The translations under genes and the position numbers were made by a program. A stretch of DNA of 64,000 bases. It comes from Nitrospira sp. GTDB taxonomy: Bacteria > Nitrospirota > Nitrospiria > Nitrospirales > Nitrospiraceae. The stretch's first letter is position 1; every line of letters starts with the position of its first letter. This document shows, piece after piece, positions 33,612 through 41,425 of this stretch. The stretch spans positions 62,001-126,000 of the forward strand of contig JALHPO010000006.1 in the NCBI GenBank assembly GCA_022842445.1, read 5' to 3'. Below the pieces are notes generated by a model. It was not told the origin of the DNA. It was given only the letters and a program-made list of their open reading frames with translations, and did no database searches.

Positions 33612-35857
33612 GCCAGTCCACCAGTGGCAATTTGCTCGTCTCTTCCGCCCATCTGACGGACAAGCCGGGCGCGCTGCCGCATGCGGGCCGCATCCATCAA
33701 CATCCGCCCGGCCCACCGGTAGACGTTAAACTCCTGCACGATGCCGCGCATGCTCCGCATCCGGGCCCGCTGCTCGGTGCCGGGCATGGTCAACGCCAGA
33801 TGCATAGCAGCGGCGCATTGATCGATGTTATAGGGGTTCACCACGAGTGCCTCGACCAATTCGGTCGCCGCACCGGTGAACTGGCTCAGAATCAGCACGC
33901 CTTGTTCGTCGTCCCTCGCGGCTACGAATTCTTTGGCCACCAGATTCATGCCGTCGTGGAGACTGCTCACGACACAGAAGTCGGCCGCGCGATAGTAAGT
34001 GACGATCTCCTGCGGATCATGATGTTCCATCTTCAAGTAGATAGGCCGGTAACTGTCTCCGCCGAACCGCCGATTGATGCGATCAGCCGACGCCTGGACT
34101 TGCTGCGCCAGGTGCTGATACTCGTCGATTTTGGAGCGGCTGGGCGCCGCCAGTTGCAGGAATGAGAATGTCCCGATCCATTCCGGTTGCAGCTCCAGCA
34201 ACCGCTCGACCGCCAGAAACCGCTCCAGGATTCCTTTGGTATAGTCCAGCCGCTCAACGCCGACGCCGACATGGTGCCCATGCGGCAGGCCGTACGTCGC
34301 ATGGATGTGCGTTCGGCACGCGGGCACGGGAGCCGCGTGGGACAGCACCCGGCTGGGCCACTCGATCGAAATCGGGTAGTGGTTCACCGCCGTCAATTTG
34401 CCGCCGTATGAAATGGTGGAACTGTCCCGATCGATTCTCGTTTCCAATGAGCGATCCACGGTATCGATGAAGTTGCTGCAATGGAATCGGGTGTGAAACC
34501 CGAGGATGCTGCTGCCCAAGAGGCCTTCAAGAATTTCTCGATACCAGGGGCAGATGGCATACCGTTCGGGATTGGGCCAGGGGATGTGCCAGAAGGTGAT
34601 GATCGTGGCGTGCGGCAGATGATCCCGAACCATCTTCGGCACGAGCGCGAGATGATAGTCCTGCACCAACACCACCGGATTGTCGGTCTTGGCTTCCTCG
34701 ACGATCGCCATCGCAAACCGTTCATTGATGTCCTTATAAAGCTGCCAATCCGAGGAACGGAAGATGGGACGGACATGGGCCAGGTGGCACAGCGGCCACA
34801 GACCTTCGTTGGAGAATCCATAGTAGTACCCCTCTTCTTCCTCCGGCGACATCCAGATGCGTCGAATCTCGTAAGCGGGATCCTCCGGGGGAACGCGTAC
34901 ATGATTGCGCTCATCGACGACCTCCCGGTCGGCACTGCCGCTGCCATGCGCAATCCACACGCCCGAGCAGGCTCGCATGATCGGCTCGAGCGCCGTGACC
35001 ACGCCGCTGGCCGGCACCTGCACTTCGATCCCCTCATCGCGCCGAATATGGAGATACGGTTCCCGATTCGACACGATCAACACCTCATCGCCGGCCAGAT
35101 GGTCGCGTAGGATCATCTTGAGCGTGGCCGGCTTCCAACTCATCTGGCTCTCATCGCGCATGCGCTTGTCCGCTTGAAGCTCATGGATCATGGCGCGCAG
35201 ATCCTGCGCGACCGGTTGCAATTCGGGGTTGTGCTGCTGATTTCTAATCAATCGGATCAACCCTTCGCCTCGGAGCATGCCCCGTACACCCGCCACCCAG
35301 CCGCGCCAACTCAAATGCGCAACCAGCACGGTGACGAGCGAGCTGATCGCACCGATGGCCACAAAGAGATAGAACAGATACCACTTTGTGGCGCTGCTTC
35401 GACGCTCCACCCAACTCATGTCATGAATCAGCATCAGCCGTCCCAACTGACGACCGCCGGTTTCCAGGCCGACGGCAGCGACATGAACGGCGCCTTGCTC
35501 CAGCCGAAGGAGCGATGTCTGGCCGGTTGCGATGGCGGCGGCGCCTTCGCAGGGAACCGAGTCAGGATAGAGCTGCGTCTTATAGATGAGCCGGTTGTTC
35601 TGATCGCAGAACCCGATGGCGAAGAGTCGTTCGTCCTGGAGGATCCGTTGAAAGTAGGCCATCAGTTTCGCCTTGGACTCCGAGGCGATCAACTCGGTCA
35701 ACGGCGCCTCCATAGTTCCCGCGATCAGTTGCACGCGGATCTCGATGTCCCGGACGAACCATTTCAACGTCAGGGTATCGACGAGGGGAATGACGGCGTA
35801 GGCCAGTACGGCAAGGACCAGCACCAGCGGCAACAAAAATCGAAACGACAAAGGCAT
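33608..35857 (-). CDS. otsA: trehalose-6-phosphate synthase fused to an N-terminal membrane sensor-like region
   Basis: A 749-residue protein; a plain OtsA is about 460-480 residues. Residues ~1-185 look like a chemoreceptor-type module: transmembrane helix ([20 protein letters not shown]), a periplasmic segment of about 135 residues, and a second helix ([20 protein letters not shown]). A HAMP-like linker spans ~186-250. The GT20 domain starts at [14 protein letters not shown] and has [55 protein letters not shown] and [16 protein letters not shown]. It makes trehalose-6-phosphate from a sugar nucleotide and glucose-6-phosphate, probably at the membrane under control of an outside signal (inferred). 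Confidence 0.9.
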   Translation of the reverse strand: MPLSFRFLLPLVLVLAVLAYAVIPLVDTLTLKWFVRDIEIRVQLIAGTMEAPLTELIASESKAKLMAYFQRILQDERLFAIGFCDQNNRLIYKTQLYPDSVPCEGAAAIATGQTSLLRLEQGAVHVAAVGLETGGRQLGRLMLIHDMSWVERRSSATKWYLFYLFVAIGAISSLVTVLVAHLSWRGWVAGVRGMLRGEGLIRLIRNQQHNPELQPVAQDLRAMIHELQADKRMRDESQMSWKPATLKMILRDHLAGDEVLIVSNREPYLHIRRDEGIEVQVPASGVVTALEPIMRACSGVWIAHGSGSADREVVDERNHVRVPPEDPAYEIRRIWMSPEEEEGYYYGFSNEGLWPLCHLAHVRPIFRSSDWQLYKDINERFAMAIVEEAKTDNPVVLVQDYHLALVPKMVRDHLPHATIITFWHIPWPNPERYAICPWYREILEGLLGSSILGFHTRFHCSNFIDTVDRSLETRIDRDSSTISYGGKLTAVNHYPISIEWPSRVLSHAAPVPACRTHIHATYGLPHGHHVGVGVERLDYTKGILERFLAVERLLELQPEWIGTFSFLQLAAPSRSKIDEYQHLAQQVQASADRINRRFGGDSYRPIYLKMEHHDPQEIVTYYRAADFCVVSSLHDGMNLVAKEFVAARDDEQGVLILSQFTGAATELVEALVVNPYNIDQCAAAMHLALTMPGTEQRARMRSMRGIVQEFNVYRWAGRMLMDAARMRQRARLVRQMGGRDEQIATGGLA

Positions 35858-35905
35858 ACATCACCTCTCATTTACATCCGCCGCAAAATCGCCTATGGTA
35901 AACGC

Positions 35906-37690
35906 ATGTATCCATATGGGCTCGTCGGTAATTGCCAACTGTCGGCGCTAATTGGATTGAACGGCGCCGTGGATTGGATGTGCGCCCCAAGACCTGATAG
36001 CCCGCCGGTCTTCGGTCGGTTGCTCGACCCTGATGGCGGACATTTCACTATTACCAGCACGGTTCGTGCCGAGGAACTCACGACACGGCAACGCTATCTC
36101 CCCAATACCAATATACTGCTCACGACAGTCAGCCTGCCGAACGGCGACGCATTCCAAATCACCGACTTCTGTCCGCGGTTCGAGCAATACGGCCGTATCT
36201 ATAGGCCTGCGGCACTCTTCCGGTTGGTCGAACCATTGCAGGGAATTCCAGTCATTCGGGTCAGCTGCCGCCCGGTTTCCGGTTGGGACAAAAACCCTGT
36301 GCAACCAGTGCGGGGAAGCAACCACCTCCGCTACGACATTCGCGGCGAGCTGCTCCGCCTGCTGACCAACATGCCGCTGACCTATCTCTGCGAAGAAACT
36401 CCGGTTGCGCTGACGCAGAAATTGTACTTCGGTCTGACCTGGGGGCTCGGCATCGAGGACGACCTGGTCAAGGTCGCCCACGACTTTCTGGAACAGACCA
36501 CGCGTTACTGGCGCATGTGGGTGAAGAACTGCTCGGTCCCGCTTCTCCATCAGCGCGAAGTGATCCGGTCCGCCCTCGCCTTGAAGCTCCACTGTTTCGA
36601 CGACACCGGCGCCATTCTGGCGGCCCTGACGACAAGCCTTCCCGAACAGCCGGGCGGGCAGCGCAACTGGGACTATCGCTACTGCTGGCTGCGCGATGCC
36701 TATTTCGCGTTGACGGCGTTTCATAACCTGGGCCACTTCGAAGAAATGGAAGCCTTCCTGAAATTTCTCTTGAACATTGCGCACACGCACGAACATTCCC
36801 GAGATCGCTTACGTCCGGTCTATACCCTGAACCAAGGGCTGCCCCTTCCCGAAACAGAGCATCCGAATTGGGCCGGCTATCAAAGCGGCAGACCGGTTCG
36901 CAGCCATAACCAAGCGGCGGAGCATGTCCAGAACGACGCCTATGGCGAAATGATTCTGACCTTTACGCCGATCTTCTTCGACGAACGGTACAGCGATTTG
37001 CGCAGCAAAGACCTCGACCTGCTCCTGGCCCATTTGGCGAACTTGTGCGTGCGCAGCATCGGCCAGCCGGATGCCGGTCTCTGGGAGATCCGCAACGGCT
37101 GGCAGGAACATTCCTTTACCAACCTGATGTCCTGGGCTGGTCTCGAGCGATTGGAGCGCATCAAACAAGCCGGGCACCTTGGTTCGATCTCCCTGGATTT
37201 GACCAGCGCACGGATCCACGCTGCAGAGGCCCTCCTTCGAGGCGTACATGACGGCGCGCTCCGAAACGGCCCCAGCGATTCCAGCGATGACGCCGCGCTG
37301 GCTTATCTCCCGATCCTGGGCTACCCAAACCGGCCGCTCAGTGAATCCACGGTATTGCACATCACCCGTGAACTGTCGCTTCGACACGGTAGCAAAGACA
37401 CCGGGTTTTTTTACCGCTACGTGCGAAGCGACGACTTCGGAAAACCGGAAGGCGCCTTCGTCATCTGCTCCTTTTGGATCGCCCAAGCCCTTGCTCGTCT
37501 GGGACGAATGCCTGAAGCGCAAGCGATCCTCGACCGTGTGTTGGCCGCCGCCAATCATGTCGGACTCTTTTCCGAGCATTTCATTCCCGCCACGAACATC
37601 CAATGCGGTAATTTTCCCCAGGCCTACTCCCATGTCGGCCTGATCAATGCAGCTTTCTCCGTCAGCCCTCCCTGGAGCGACGTGCTGTAA
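35906..37690 (+). CDS. glycoside hydrolase family 15 protein (glucoamylase/trehalase-like)
   Basis: A 594-residue protein starting MYPYGLVGNCQLSALIGLNG, the usual N-terminus of bacterial GH15. The catalytic (alpha/alpha)6 barrel has RNWDYRYCWLRDAYFALTAF, then GLWEIRNGWQEHSFTNLMSW with the likely acid Glu, and the last helices contain GAFVICSFWIAQALARLGRM. Such enzymes hydrolyse alpha-glucosides; actinobacterial relatives are trehalases. The gene is divergent from otsA with 48 bp between, so a trehalose-linked role is plausible. The start at 35906 is chosen from family alignment; the frame is open to 35174 but that part is antisense to otsA. Confidence 0.87.
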   Translation: MYPYGLVGNCQLSALIGLNGAVDWMCAPRPDSPPVFGRLLDPDGGHFTITSTVRAEELTTRQRYLPNTNILLTTVSLPNGDAFQITDFCPRFEQYGRIYRPAALFRLVEPLQGIPVIRVSCRPVSGWDKNPVQPVRGSNHLRYDIRGELLRLLTNMPLTYLCEETPVALTQKLYFGLTWGLGIEDDLVKVAHDFLEQTTRYWRMWVKNCSVPLLHQREVIRSALALKLHCFDDTGAILAALTTSLPEQPGGQRNWDYRYCWLRDAYFALTAFHNLGHFEEMEAFLKFLLNIAHTHEHSRDRLRPVYTLNQGLPLPETEHPNWAGYQSGRPVRSHNQAAEHVQNDAYGEMILTFTPIFFDERYSDLRSKDLDLLLAHLANLCVRSIGQPDAGLWEIRNGWQEHSFTNLMSWAGLERLERIKQAGHLGSISLDLTSARIHAAEALLRGVHDGALRNGPSDSSDDAALAYLPILGYPNRPLSESTVLHITRELSLRHGSKDTGFFYRYVRSDDFGKPEGAFVICSFWIAQALARLGRMPEAQAILDRVLAAANHVGLFSEHFIPATNIQCGNFPQAYSHVGLINAAFSVSPPWSDVL

Positions 37691-37768
37691 CTACATGCAC
37701 CCGGTAACGTCGGCGATCTCTATTCCGGTCAAGAATCCCTGTCGATAGGGCGCGAAGGAAAAAACGAT

Positions 37769-38053
37769 CTACATCGCAGGGGGATGAAACTGCTGGGAAG
37801 CCAGCACGAAAAGTTGTGCGGATTGTGGCAGCTCACCTGCCGAAATGGACTCGGAAAAGAGCGTCAGAGGAGGAAGCATTTGCGGGAGCGAGAACCCTTC
37901 CAGCACTGACCCTGAGAACTCATCGGAAATGTCTCCGGCAGAGAGCAATGTCACTGGCACGCCCAGCATCTGCATGATGATACAGAGGCAAAGGGCCAGG
38001 GCGACAACGCGCAAACCTCGGCGCCTCAGACCGACAAGACGGGGAATGCTCAT
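37769..38053 (-). CDS. hypothetical small membrane-anchored or exported protein
   Basis: A 94-residue protein with a basic start (MSIPRLVGLRRRGLRV) and one strong hydrophobic segment (VALALCLCIIMQMLGVPVTLL) that reads as signal peptide or anchor. The remaining 55 residues (SDEFSGSVLEGFSLPQMLPP and on) have no recognised domain. The signal-like start makes it likely real, but no homologue is recognised. It is downstream of the coiled-coil protein gene in the same direction, after a repeat-rich gap of about 285 bp. Confidence 0.5.
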   Translation of the reverse strand: MSIPRLVGLRRRGLRVVALALCLCIIMQMLGVPVTLLSAGDISDEFSGSVLEGFSLPQMLPPLTLFSESISAGELPQSAQLFVLASQQFHPPAM

Positions 38054-38337
38054 ACCCGGATCCTACACAGTTCCGGTCTCTTCGACAAGGAGTGATGGTA
38101 GTGGGTAGTGAGTAGTGGGTCATATACAAATAACATAATCACATATTCGTCGGACAAAGACTGCTCAATAGTGAACACATCAACCGGCCAGAGCGCCATA
38201 CCATCAGCTGCAAACTCTGTCTGCGGTGGCGTAGCGGAATTCAAATGACCCACTCCCGCAGCGATGCATCTTCTCTTCCCGCTCAACGCCGTCGTCCACA
38301 TGGAAGAAATTGCGACGTCAGCACGGGCTCAAGCTTC
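38054..38337. repeat. repeat-bearing gap with a period-7 run
   Basis: The plus strand at 38091-38123 reads AGTGATG / GTAGTGG / GTAGTGA / GTAGTGG / GTCATAT, period 7. A short opposite-orientation partner (AATGACCCACTCCCGCAGC) lies near 38244-38262. Between them is an AT-rich stretch (38121-38160). No gene was seen in this gap. Confidence 0.6.
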
Positions 38338-39615
38338 TCATCGGTTGGTTCTCACGGCTTTCACAATCTTGGCCTCTCGGATCCGATCCAGGAATCGATC
38401 AGGTGGGACTGCCGGCTGGACGATCGCCACCTCCTGCCATCCTTCGTTCAACACCCCCTTACGGCCATCCATCTCGCGCAACCACTGGTCGATGCTCTCC
38501 TGCGTAGTCCCTTCACTGAACGCGACCCAGAAGAGAAAAGGTTGCAGCTGAATATTTGACCGGCTATCGGCTGCCTGCAAAGACTGTGGGGTCTGTCCGA
38601 TATCCGGAGGGCGCGTCGTCGTTGCGTTGCCATGGCCCGAGACGACGGCTTTTGAGACGTCTACTCCGGCCGCCTTTAGCTTCTTCTTCAACTCCTCATT
38701 GTCCTGCTCCAGCCCAACCATTTTTTCGGATAACCGGTCGTTGGCCACCGTAAGGCTGTGAATCTCAGCCTCAAGCTGTTCTTGCTCTGACAGTGCTTTG
38801 CCCATGAGCAGACGAGTCATCTGTCTGACCTCGCGGCCGGATCCTTTCTGCTGTTTTTCCATCTCCTGCCTCACCGTCAGCATGTTGGACACAACCTTTT
38901 CCTGAGTCGATGACAGCTTCGTGATCGTCGACTGCAACTGAGCCATGCCCTGTTGTTGCAACTGAATCGTATCCACCGTTCTCGCTTGCATCTGTGCCAG
39001 CTCGCCCAACTGCCGCTCCAGCTTCGTCACTTCGGGAAGCGAAGCCGCCCAGGGCGCCTCCGCTTGCGTGACCATCGACGGAGTACGCTCAGGCGCCATC
39101 CAGACGGCGATGCGGTCTGCCGCCAATCCCACTACGACGATCGCCAGCAGTAACTGGGCAACGGCTACGACCCGAATCCTAGGTCCCATCATCACCGTCG
39201 GAAGGCGAACCGTGGCTTCGGCTGAAGCGGCAAGGGTCTTCCAGATACGCCGCCAGCTACTTGGAGCAGGAGTAAACATGGCGGTCGCCGATCCGCCTTG
39301 CGCGGTATTATGAACGCGAAGTTGAATCGTATCCCCTGAAATCGGGATGTGGGCGGTTCGGAATCCATATTCCGGAGCGGAAAGACCGCCCAGGAGGACC
39401 CCATCCTCAGATCGGAGTTCTACGGTATCGATGCGGGTCTGGATCTGGATCTGGAAAGTGGTTTCAGTCCCTCCTCCGTCCAGCGTCCCTACCCGATGCT
39501 CATTGACAAAGACGTGGATCGGATCGGATGAGCCACAGGCAGAACGACGAGCTCTGACTTTCAGCCCATCGATCAGGCATGCACGGTAATCCTCTAGATC
39601 TCGATCCTGTGCCAT
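38338..39615 (-). CDS. hypothetical single-pass membrane protein with periplasmic or cytoplasmic coiled coil
   Basis: A 425-residue protein not matched to a named family. Residues ~1-130 are a beta-rich soluble domain (IHVFVNEHRVGTLDGGGTET and VELRSEDGVLLGGLSAPEYG). One transmembrane helix follows (VVAVAQLLLAIVVVGLAADR). Residues ~195-310 form a long coiled coil (EVTKLERQLGELAQMQARTV through NDRLSEKMVGLEQDNEELKKK, in part). The C-terminal part (LQPFLFWVAFSEGTTQESID, then AIVQPAVPPDRFLDRIREAK) is a small globular domain. It follows the gene at 39660 by 44 bp in one operon. It may be an anti-sigma-like or sensing partner of that protein; this is a guess. Confidence 0.6.
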   Translation of the reverse strand: MAQDRDLEDYRACLIDGLKVRARRSACGSSDPIHVFVNEHRVGTLDGGGTETTFQIQIQTRIDTVELRSEDGVLLGGLSAPEYGFRTAHIPISGDTIQLRVHNTAQGGSATAMFTPAPSSWRRIWKTLAASAEATVRLPTVMMGPRIRVVAVAQLLLAIVVVGLAADRIAVWMAPERTPSMVTQAEAPWAASLPEVTKLERQLGELAQMQARTVDTIQLQQQGMAQLQSTITKLSSTQEKVVSNMLTVRQEMEKQQKGSGREVRQMTRLLMGKALSEQEQLEAEIHSLTVANDRLSEKMVGLEQDNEELKKKLKAAGVDVSKAVVSGHGNATTTRPPDIGQTPQSLQAADSRSNIQLQPFLFWVAFSEGTTQESIDQWLREMDGRKGVLNEGWQEVAIVQPAVPPDRFLDRIREAKIVKAVRTNR

Positions 39616-39659
39616 ATCTTCCTCCTCCGCCTCCCTGTTACATCTATCGATCGAGGCGT

Positions 39660-40496
39660 TTACGGACGCACATGCAATTCGACTCTGGGCTTCCCGATCG
39701 TTTCATCTCCGTTCCGACCAAGATCCCAGGCGGTTTGAATACAATCCGCACAGAGCACCAGGTGCCACAGCCGGTAATCGCAGCCATGCCCTTCGGAAAA
39801 CATCGCTCCCCACTGACTGCGGGATAAGCAGGGGTAATGGTCCGGCTCACTTTTGCGATAGTGGGCTTGTGCGAATCGGACGAGCCGCTCGGCTTCATGA
39901 TGGAATCGTTGCGGGTGACGCTGCTGCTGGACCACGAGTTCCTCCAACTCCACATCGGTCATGCCGATTTCGTCCATGGTCCGTTGCCAGCCGGAATCTC
40001 GCCAGCGTCGAAAGTTCTTGTAGATGCGCTGGCTTTCCAATTCATTCAGCCCGGTAATCGCAATGACGTCTCGCGGACCCATTCCGTAGCAGTGGTGATA
40101 CAGGGCGATCAGCGCGTCACGGCTGATCACGGCCCGAGCTACGAGCCCGTCAAGATACCGGCCGAGCGGTGTGAGTAAGTCAGGATGATAGCAAAAGGGG
40201 TCCGGTTGGCTGTGCTGCTTGGCGACGAACGAATCCAGGAGAAACAAGGGCCGGCATGGCGCTTCGCTGCGCCCGCACACAAGAAACCGCTCGAGGTATT
40301 CGGCGCCCCAGCGTAAGACGAACTTTTCGTGCGCGACATCGTCGGCCCACTGGCCGGTTTCCCGCAAATACCGCTTCGTAGAGCTGGTAGCCCGGTCCAG
40401 AAACACCGGCAGGGCTTGAGAGACGAGTTGATCGAACTCGTCTGCGGTCCGCACCACATCCTCTAACCTGATCACCGTTGTTGTACGATCGGGCAT
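39660..40496 (-). CDS. hypothetical protein with a sigma-region-4-like HTH segment
   Basis: A 278-residue protein. The middle part HHCYGMGPRDVIAITGLNEL followed by ESQRIYKNFRRWRDSGW has the spacing of a helix-turn-helix, similar to region 4 of small sigma factors. The N-terminal part (LPVFLDRATSSTKRYLRETG, then FVLRWGAEYLERFLVCG) is helical. A Cys pair is present near the end (HLVLCADCIQTAWDL). It is placed first in an operon with the membrane coiled-coil protein. The start at 40496 is chosen because residues before it are repeat-like and basic. Assignment as a sigma-like factor is weak. Confidence 0.5.
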   Translation of the reverse strand: MPDRTTTVIRLEDVVRTADEFDQLVSQALPVFLDRATSSTKRYLRETGQWADDVAHEKFVLRWGAEYLERFLVCGRSEAPCRPLFLLDSFVAKQHSQPDPFCYHPDLLTPLGRYLDGLVARAVISRDALIALYHHCYGMGPRDVIAITGLNELESQRIYKNFRRWRDSGWQRTMDEIGMTDVELEELVVQQQRHPQRFHHEAERLVRFAQAHYRKSEPDHYPCLSRSQWGAMFSEGHGCDYRLWHLVLCADCIQTAWDLGRNGDETIGKPRVELHVRP

Positions 40497-40567
40497 TATC
40501 TGGTCTCTGCCGGAGACAGACGGATTTCCTCTCGGAGTCAGTATGTCTCTATCGAGAGAACATGCGC

Positions 40568-40608
40568 ATTGGACAAATTCTGCCACCCATCCGCTGATTT
40601 TGTCCATT
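40568..40608. promoter_or_regulatory. candidate operator, inverted repeat TGGACAAA..TTTTGTCCA
   Basis: TGGACAAA at 40570-40577 and TTTTGTCCA at 40598-40606 face each other with about 20 bp between. They lie in the divergent region between the gene starting at 40496 (leftward) and the small exported-protein gene at 40706 (rightward). An operator bound by the HTH protein next door would fit, but there is no direct evidence. Confidence 0.35.
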
Positions 40609-40705
40609 GTTCCGACCGCCGTTCGTTTGGTAGAGGGTTGATGCTGGTCGTGCACAGGGCATGGCCGAGCTCATCCATTCATCACTTTTAGCCTTGGAGG
40701 TTCCC

Positions 40706-40924
40706 ATGAAACAGTTAATCGGATTGATGGCCTTGGCGGCATTCCTTGGCGCTGGCGCATTGTCCACTCCGGTGTTGGCTGGAGAAGATAAGAAGGAAGA
40801 AAAGAAGGGTGGCAATGTAATTGTGTTCGGAGAAGAAGAAAAGAAAAAGGAGGATAAGAAGGGCGGCAATGTGATCGTATTCGGCGAAGATGAAAAGAAG
40901 GAAGAAAAGAAGGGCGGCAAGTAA
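40706..40924 (+). CDS. small secreted Lys/Glu-rich repeat protein
   Basis: A 72-residue protein. A signal peptide (MKQLIGLMALAAFLGAGALS, cleaved near VLAGEDKK) is followed by three charged units: KKEEKKGGNVIVFGEEEK, KKEDKKGGNVIVFGEDEK and KKEEKKGGK. The unit is KKGGNVIVFGE(D/E). A strong GGAGG precedes the ATG at 40706. The function is unknown; metal binding or a short amyloid-like strand (NVIVFG) between charged stretches is possible. The antisense frame is an artefact of the repeats. Confidence 0.75.
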   Translation: MKQLIGLMALAAFLGAGALSTPVLAGEDKKEEKKGGNVIVFGEEEKKKEDKKGGNVIVFGEDEKKEEKKGGK

Positions 40925-40935
40925 CCCTTCCCGGA

Positions 40936-40960
40936 GGGGCGCGGCTCTCGGCCGCGCCCC
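40936..40960 (+). terminator. GC-rich terminator-like hairpin
   Basis: GGGGCGCGGC at 40936-40945 pairs with GCCGCGCCCC at 40951-40960 around a 5-base loop, 12 bp after the stop of the secreted repeat protein. It is followed by TGCCTGTTAC, not a pure T-run, so termination may be partial. Confidence 0.65.
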
Positions 40961-40993
40961 TGCCTGTTACTCACGCTGCGCCTCGGACAACGC

Positions 40994-41362
40994 ATGGCTA
41001 GGTCGGCCATCCCCTCAATTGATGGTCCAGGTCGATGTTCCATAGTTGCACGTGTGATTCTCTGTTATCTGTTTTGGCTGGTGTGTATCGCGCTGTGCAT
41101 GCTCCTGTTATCGACTCCCGCTCTGTCGCAATCGAGCCCCTCGCCGCCGGTGAAGGAGATTCACGGCGAAGTACTCATGTTCACCAGCGAGCTCGTGGTC
41201 GTGAAACTGGCGGATGGCGTCACTATTCTCTTCCGCCTGGAAGAGGACACACCCGTGGATTCGTCGCTCAAGGTCGCTGATCGAATCGAGGTGCGCGTCA
41301 CCTCCGATGATCACGTCATCTCGGTCAAGAAACTGACCACGGGTTCGGAGCCTCTTCGATAG
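40994..41362 (+). CDS. hypothetical exported small protein
   Basis: A 122-residue protein with a long hydrophobic signal (ILCYLFWLVCIALCMLLLST ending near PALSQSS). The mature part of about 75 residues has alternating strands (EIHGEVLMFTSELVVVKLAD, GVTILFRLEEDTPVDSSLKV, DRIEVRVTSDDHVISVKKL), the pattern of a small beta-barrel periplasmic domain. It is downstream of the Lys/Glu repeat gene and convergent with the Ca2+-ATPase gene. An internal start at about 41042 or 41100 is possible. No function is known. Confidence 0.6.
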   Translation: MARSAIPSIDGPGRCSIVARVILCYLFWLVCIALCMLLLSTPALSQSSPSPPVKEIHGEVLMFTSELVVVKLADGVTILFRLEEDTPVDSSLKVADRIEVRVTSDDHVISVKKLTTGSEPLR

Positions 41363-41425
41363 CACTCGGCTTCTTCTGCAACCCACCGATGCTCAAAACA
41401 ATGTGAAGATTCGCGGAAACTCCGT

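Noticed and set aside
40549..41043. minus-strand frame rich in FFSSF repeats
   Set aside because: The repeats are the complement of the KKGGNVIVFGE units of the secreted protein, which has a signal peptide and ribosome site.
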